Assembly: GCA_030411725.1 (NCBI GenBank)
Contig: MU839835.1
Span: 558,001-622,000 of the forward strand
DNA from: Echria macrotheca
Taxonomy: Eukaryota; Ascomycota; Sordariomycetes; Sordariales; Schizotheciaceae
DNA: 64,000 bases
Reading direction: 5' to 3'
Position numbers and translations under genes: made by a program. The notes beneath the pieces are model-generated. The model worked only from the letters and a program-made list of their open reading frames with translations, was not told the DNA's origin and ran no database searches. Shown in pieces: positions 57,568 to 64,000 of the stretch (positions within the stretch are counted from its first letter, which is position 1; each line of letters starts with the position of its first letter).

Positions 57568-60500
57568 GCTGTTCTGATTCTCTGCGAAGACGACGGACTC
57601 GGAGGCTGGGACGTGTGTGACGCGTGGTCCAGGGAAACCCGGAGGCGGCGCCCTTATTTATATGCAGGGGGAAACCATGGTGGTCCGACAGAGCCCGGCC
57701 ACTGAGGCGTGTTTACGATTTTGAGGAGGCTCGTGGAATCGTGAGGTACAAAGTATCGATCTTTCTGCCCACACCGCCAAATCACGCTAGCCACTAAAAC
57801 GACTCGCTGCACGTCCGTGGATACGACACTGGTCCGTTATGATGGTGTCCAAGTGACTGGTACCAGGATTTTCTTAGTGGCTGCCGACAGACTGTCGCCC
57901 GCCTCACTTTTCATGCGCCATCTTTGCCCACTCAGATTTGGAACAGCCACCGAGAAGCTGCCCCTCCACCTCTGGACGCCCATCCCCCTCTCGGAGAGGA
58001 CGACCAACCAATTCTCACGACTGCGTACGTGATTTCCTTTTGAGCAGGTGTTCCCAAGCCGGGTTGAGATCCCGATCTCATGCGAATATTATCCCCCAAC
58101 GGTCATTCGCTATCACATCCTTCATTTGGGCCGCGTGTCCAGTGACATGAGCTACATGCAGCCCTATCAGCGAAACCAGGTGTAAGCGGGACGATGTCGC
58201 AGCAATATGACGGTGGCTTTGAAAGAAGCGCCGGAAGACAAAGTTTAATGACGAGGCGTTCGGGAGATCCTGGGCGACTTCTGTCCCGCTCGTCATCCAT
58301 GTACTCAAAGGATCCCATGCGGGTGTACGATACAACGACACAGCCGACAACCGTTTGGCTGGTTCTGGTGTTTTCTCTTTACAGTATCTGTGTTCCAGTT
58401 TTGGCTAGGAGCAGATTCGGCAGACCGTGTTCATGCATGCAGTTCGCAGATCTTGGATCGTGGGGGGTTCGATAACGAACCAAGAAGCTTTTCTGTCTCC
58501 TTGTTTTATTCGTTTCGCCACATTCCGCCTCGTTCGGTTATCTCGGAGCCCCGTCGTCAGTTCTGTGTAGGTTCCATGGTGAATGCTGGCGGGCTGGATA
58601 CTCCCAAGGCTGTGGAACAGCCCCTGGCTTACATACCGCACGCACACGCGCAAGACACGTTAACCTACGAAAAGCATTTTACTTTGGAAAGGGAAAAGAT
58701 AAACTCCCATGCGGGGTCATGACCTCTTGTTTTTTACTTTGGGTGGTTGCCCTGTCTAATTTGCTGCGTTCGGTCGATCCCTAGGATCTTCGGCTGCGGT
58801 GAGGCTGTCGTGCTTGTCACGGGCTCCCTTCAGCCTCGCGATCCCGGCGCGCCCGGCTGAGTGGGGCCGAAGAGGCTCCGGGGCGTCCACGTTGGCAGCT
58901 CGCTAACTACCAAAGGGCTGATTTATTGAAGATCACCGATTTTCCATATTTATCTCCGTGGTTGTCTACTCTCTCTCACCTCAACGCACTTCATTACGCT
59001 GTCTCCCAACGCTAGAATTGGTCACCCGAGACTTCTGCCAAATGTTTGTGATTTACCAGCCACATTGTGTTCACAGGTCTTCCCCCTTTTTTTGAATTGG
59101 GGCCATGTTACACGAAAGTTGGCCCGGGATACTAACCTCCAACGACAGCCGTTGAGACGGCTCGTCCCGGTGCCTCAGCCTACAGCCTTCCCGCCCTCCA
59201 TATATGAGCTTCTTTCCTTTGCGCAAGCACGATCCCAATTTTTTCCGGCCAGCATCAGCAAAAACGGCGCATCCGAAAGTCCCCAGGCAGTCAAGAAAAT
59301 AAGATTTCGGTGTGTTTTCGCGACCCCGGCACCTTGGACCGGACTCTGCGGCATTTTGGTTCCCGCGCGGGGACGAGCCCCAACCGCACACCCCGGGAAA
59401 TTACGGCAGTTGCCCGGCTGCGGTGAGCTCTCCAGCCCGGTGCCTATTTTTTTGTATTTCAAATTTTATTTCTCTTGCTACTTTTATGAACTTCGGATAC
59501 GCCGGGATGATTCATATCAACATGAGATTTTTGGTCAAGACTTTGCCCGGTGGTGATGTGGAACTTAGAAGGGCTGGGTTGAAGGATTGTAAGAAATAGG
59601 GGTAAGCTAGAACCAAACAATGTGAGCCAAACGGACGGACGGGCCGGCAGCGAGTGCTAACGCGGGTGTCAAGGTAAGGTTACCTACCTACCTAGACAGG
59701 TAGAGAGCCGCTCGATGGCGTGCAGGTTTCTGGGGTTGCATGGGCGGTTCTGAATGGAGGAAAACGTTCATGAGGTACCCGCTACCGCTACGCTGCCCAA
59801 CCGGGTTTTTGGGCCGGCGGTTCATCGGTTTAGGGAGCTTCAATGGGGACCTGAATTTGCCACCGAGGCTGTCGGCGATGCTTGGGACGTTACAAGCTCA
59901 GTCGATGGCAGGGCGAGGAGCATCAGCTGGGCATCGAAACCAAGGCAGAGGGGTACCATTCGGCGACTGATGTTGTTTTTTTGTCTCGTGCCCCTTGTGA
60001 AGGGTGGCCGCTGGGTCGCTGGGCGATGGAGGTGACGCCAAGGGCAGCGGTGTCGCGACAAAGTGATAGGTTTGAACAAAGAATAGCGTATCGGATTACT
60101 TTCACCTCCAGTTACCCAGAGCAGTGTCTGTGGAAGGGCTCAAACCAGGGGGAATATCTACCGGTGGAGACCGGTGAGGCATATAGCAAAATGAAGCAAA
60201 TATTTGCCTATTCAGAGGTCTCTTTAAAGAAGTATGTCCCTCAAGACCCAGTAAATACGCCTGTCGCTGCGAGAGTCAGGCCATGTAAGAATAGAGTGTA
60301 CCTCGTTCTCTGTTATGGAGGAAGGGAGCAATCACAGCAACCATGCCCTGGATCTTCCAGGGCGGCTGTTACGGCTTTGGGTATAGGGCCGAGAGGCTTA
60401 CAGACAGGGCGTGTTATCTTGCCGGAATGCCACCGTTATTCATTTCTCCCTGGGCCGTCACTGACGGCTCCTGCTGCCAGGCAACAACGAGGCCGACGAA

Positions 60501-62621
60501 GCGTGTTCTTGTTCACTGCCATCTGGGCAAAGCAGGGCGACGAGGACGGACGGACGGACGGCCGCCCCATCTGAGGCTACTGCCTATTTCTTTGTATTGG
60601 CGATTAAGATGGCCTTGGTCTCCGCATGTTTGAGTAGTTCCAAGCTGCTGGTTAGCCATGCCATGCCCACCGGTCTGGGTCGAACAAATCCCAAAGGCTA
60701 TCCTGTCACGCCCATGAGCCCCATCACTGTCAGGGCAAAAAATCCCTTCTCACCACTGGCTGCTTCGGAGGCGAGCTACTAATTCGGGATTGTTTGAGAG
60801 GACGGGTTCCACTTATTTCATTGGACGTGTCTGGCTGTTGCTGGGCAATGACGAAATAAATCCCAGGTTCTCTGATTGGTATTCGCTGGAAGCTGGTGAG
60901 CTGAATCCAATAGGAGATCCGGGCCAGCGACGCAAGGAAATAAGAATGTAATAAACGATCTATTGGGTTGTTGGATGTGGACACCCACGAATGCTAGCAG
61001 TTAAGCAGCGTCAGCTAGGTAGGTATGTATCCAGCCCGAGCCCACAACAGTCGGGCACTTGGTTTCCAACGTCCAAATTTTCCTAGAAGGCTTCATGCCT
61101 AGCAATTCACGGGTGCCGCAGTTTCCCCTTCGGCACAATCGTAGCCCCAGTACCCGACTGCTGACACTTTCTGCTTCTGTGCTTGTGGCCAACCAGCGCC
61201 CGGGAGCACTGTGGAAGCTGCTATAGTTTCCCGGGGTGCCTCATCTCAGCGACCTTTCGAATATTTCGATCTGTATTTCAAGTTATGGGCAGGTCCTGCC
61301 AGCCCCTGAATGCTGGACAGCTTCACAACAAAGCCTGGGAGACGCCTTTGGTTGAGGGATCTTGTTTTTGCGAAACGAGCCAACCAATGAAATCCGTTCC
61401 TTTTGCTGAATCCAGAAGGTGGGTCCTACCCAGAAGAGGCCCGTCTACGAATCCCCAAGGTCGATTCCGTTCAGTTCAAAATGCACTTCACATCGAAGTG
61501 AGACGATGGGAGGAGATGGGTGTGGTCATGGGTGGTTGATGCTTGGAGGTCACGAACTATCAGAATTGACACCTGATACCACATGGAGCCAGTTGGCAAA
61601 TGAACATGAGCGAGAAGGGGGCAGCTGCCAAGGGCTATCAATTCCCGAGAGTTGGTATTCAGAAACAGGTTGAAGGAGCTGTGGAAACTACAGAAGAAAC
61701 ACAAAGACAACAGAAGAGCCTGGAGATTGATGTGATGGTAATAATTACCGACCATGGCAACATGGCTGGCCTCTTGAATATTTGCCGGCACGCGTCAGGC
61801 GACGCGTTGGCCGTCACATGCTGCGACCGGCAGTTATGCATCTATTCACACGATCCACTGGAACTCTCGCTAGGGCCTAAATGCATACTACATTTTCGCG
61901 GCGTCAATCACGCACACGCGACAGTGTCGTGATACCATTGCTCCAGCCGCGGGGAATTTGGTTCTGGCTATTTTTTCTCTCCGGCACTGGTCTCTCGTCG
62001 AAACGAAACCGTTGTTGACGCCCCGACCTCAGCTCGGGTGGATCCCTCGCCTTATCGTACCTGGATCGGAAGCTACCGATGACGAGATGCAGCCACCGAT
62101 CTGAACACGTGAAGATAATTGCACTGACCAAATTTCGAGCTGGGCAAGACAGGGCTCCCAGGACCCTGAGAACATTTCAACAACCAGACACACTCTCAAG
62201 TTCTCAACGAACAGGCACTTTCCCACGATCGCCACCAACACTGAGTTCAACCCAGTCCACGCAACTCCTTCCAACTGCCTACCGACCTGCTCGTTTGCGA
62301 ACGGCCATCGACGAGTGGGAATAGCTGCCTGCCAGGCAAACCACACCCAGAGCTCGATTTACCCCGCCGCCGATTGATCGACCGACGAACCTCGACACGA
62401 GAGCTCGACGCTGAGCCCGAGACGAAGCTGAAGCCCCGCAAGGTGCCGACCTCCCAAAGGCTGCTCGATTTTTGCACTGTGGCCGAGACGAAGCTCGTCA
62501 CCGCCTTCGCTGCTCCACCCTCGGCCCCGCCACCTTCGTTGTTTCAAGCGGGCACACAGCCTTTGCGGACACTGCTTCATCGGCGAGGGCAGCGGGCGAA
62601 CATTCATCGCCCGCCGCAATC
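57568..62621. other. Gene-poor 5-kb region
   Basis: Largest spacer in the window, upstream of the 57075 gene (-) and of ICE2 (+). The best open frame is 59882-60574 (+, 230 codons), with no recognisable motif. AT-rich patches occur around 59430-59540 and 60180-60310. TACCTACCTACCTAG lies at 59681-59695 and TAGGTAGGTA at 61015-61024. I found no tRNA, 5S rRNA or transposase. The last ~500 bp is probably the ICE2 promoter and leader. Confidence 0.5.
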
Positions 62622-63973
62622 ATGTGGCTAATCAGCGCCTTCTCGAGCGCCATCTTCCTGCTGAGCATCGTGCTCTCGATTCCCATCGCTTTCGACGTCG
62701 GCGGCCGCGATGCCGGACTAGCATACTCGCTATCCCTCTTTCTCTTCTACATCTTCTACAGCACGAGCAAGCTTCTGACCCCCGAGCGGTCACGCGTCCG
62801 CTGGCTCTTCACGACTCTTATCGGCTGGGCACAATGGATCGTCGTCCCCGCCCTCCTCATCTGGGCGTTGAACCGCTTCTCGGTCGATGCTGGGTCTGAT
62901 TGGGTTTCCCGGACGCTTTCTCATGTCACGTCGCACCCGAAATCGAAAACCTGGTGGCAGTGGTTCTTTGGGCAAGAAGGCGTCGTCGAGACAGTCGCTC
63001 TGAGGGGCTGGGATAGTACGCTCAGCTATTCAAGCCCCGTCTTCCAACTGCTGGAAGGCTTCTGCAGTCTGTTGGTCATCCAGGCTTTCGGGAGGCTTTC
63101 GAAACGGCTTATCAATAGTGGGAGAAGCGATACTTGGTCGGTATGTGTGTTGACGGACCGACTGACGGCCTTTGGTTAACTTGTTTACAGATTGCCCTGG
63201 TCGTTTTTTCCAGCTCCATCATTTCCAGCGCCGTCTACTTTCTCTGGCGGGTGGTACGATTCCCCCAGATTGACAATCTCGATGCCACTCTGATCGGCTT
63301 TACTGTATCGTCGGTTGTTTTCCTCTGTGCCTATGGCATCGGCAGCGGACGAGGAAATGCGCTCGAGTCGTCGATGCTGTTCGCCTATATCGTCCTCTGT
63401 GTCTACCAGATTTTCACCGACTATCAACCGTCACCGGAAGCTGCTGCCGCAGCCGAGGCAGCCGCGGCCGCGCAACCCGACTTCCCACCCCTACCACCAG
63501 TCATTATGGCGTCTTATTCCACCTTGATGCACATGCTAGGCAGCCTTCCGTCGGCTGTGAGCTCCTCATTCCAGTTTCTCTATGCCGCCTTCCAGACCAT
63601 CACCCCAAGCGTCCTCATCTCGCTGACCTACCGCATCATTGTATTCTACTGCGCTACGAGGATAATACCCGCAGTGCGCGAATCCGGCGCCAGCGCTATG
63701 ATGGACGATTTGAGTTTCGATGAGGACGACGGTGCAAACCGGCTCGTTGGCTTCCTTAGCTGGTTTTCGCCCTCGATACTCATCGCCGTATATACCAGCC
63801 TGCTCTTGCAACATTTCACCGTAGCGAGCGCCGGTGACGACGCGGGGTGGACGCTACGAGCAGGCGATGCCGGCGGCAACCCTTGGCGATGGGTCAACAT
63901 TGCCGCCGTAATGCTTATATATACCTTCGAACTTCACCTTAGTAGTGATAATGACCACTACAAAATTGACTAA
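62622..63973 (+). CDS. ICE2: Ice2-family ER membrane protein
   Basis: Exons 62622-63140 and 63191-63973 (50-nt intron) give 433 residues. The N-terminus MWLISAFSSAIFLLSIVLSI followed by AFDVGGRDAGLAYSLSLFLF is the Ice2 signature. Hydropathy by eye suggests eight to ten transmembrane helices, for example LFTTLIGWAQWIVVPALLIW, IALVVFSSSIISSAVYFL and WVNIAAVMLIYTFELHL. A loop near residues 270-285 is Ala/Glu-rich. Yeast Ice2 (491 residues) is an integral ER protein needed for cortical ER inheritance; it tethers lipid droplets and inhibits the Spo7-Nem1 phosphatase. The upstream frame is open to an ATG at 62472 that would prepend 50 hydrophilic residues; the family start is at 62622. Confidence 0.9.
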
Positions 63974-64000
63974 TCGCCCTTGGGGTGTAGCTAGGGTGTC

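Noticed and set aside
59065..59556. 163-codon + strand frame in the gene-poor interval
   Set aside because: No motif or conservation signal visible; start and stop lie in mixed AT/GC sequence. Listed only as part of the spacer.
1..64000. CRISPR array, prokaryotic operon, biosynthetic cluster or intact transposon
   Set aside because: No regular direct repeats with unique spacers, no Shine-Dalgarno-linked genes, no polyketide synthase/NRPS/terpene enzymes, and no transposase or reverse-transcriptase motifs seen.

Overview
This window looks like a gene-dense stretch of the nuclear genome of a filamentous ascomycete (Pezizomycotina, most probably a Sordariomycete). The evidence is short introns (about 45-115 nt, CTAAC-type branch sites, GT...AG ends), monocistronic genes on both strands with 0.3-3 kb spacers, GC-rich coding sequence, and fungus-specific genes such as a SepH/Cdc7-type septation kinase, an Ice2-family ER protein, a Boi/Pob1 protein with SH3, SAM and PH domains, and a GH55 beta-1,3-glucanase. 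I rebuilt exons by hand from splice signals, reading frame and family conservation. Every joined model below is in frame from start to stop.

Layout, left to right: a two-exon DUF952 protein (+); the Y-complex nucleoporin Nup85 (-); the Boi2/Pob1 polarity protein (-); a dienoyl-CoA isomerase-like protein (+); the 72-residue TFIIH subunit Tfb5 (-); a single-pass membrane protein with a PPPY motif (+); a 1295-residue FG nucleoporin with a Ran-binding domain, Nup2 type (-); an SCP2 sterol-carrier protein with a peroxisomal tail (-); a GH55 glucanase (-); tRNA-Ser(AGA) (-); an alpha/beta hydrolase (+); a DUF218 protein (-); dihydrofolate synthase Fol3 (-); an unnamed protein (+); the 1459-residue SepH/Cdc7 kinase in 11 exons (+); a 3684-residue disordered Ala/Glu/Pro/Val-rich protein in 5 exons (-); the ESCRT-III subunit Snf7/Vps32 (-); the telomere CST subunit Ten1 (+); a 125-residue unnamed protein (-); a gene-poor stretch of about 5 kb; and Ice2 (+) at the right edge.

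These are mostly unlinked housekeeping functions, as is usual in fungi. Loose themes are two nuclear pore proteins (Nup85, Nup2), septation and polarity (SepH, Boi2, possibly the giant protein), and fatty-acid/sterol handling at peroxisomes (SCP2, dienoyl-CoA isomerase). Nothing resembles a metabolite cluster, an intact transposon or a CRISPR array.

I see no convincing undescribed multi-gene system. The most unusual item is the giant protein at 39877-51143, with lysine-rich N-terminal blocks, a very long acidic repeat-like middle, a few Ala/Gly-rich hydrophobic segments and a basic tail. Other points worth checking are a probable GC-AG intron in SNF7, a long in-frame 5' extension of FOL3, a 261-codon ORF just upstream of SepH, and two conserved-looking fungal proteins of unknown function.
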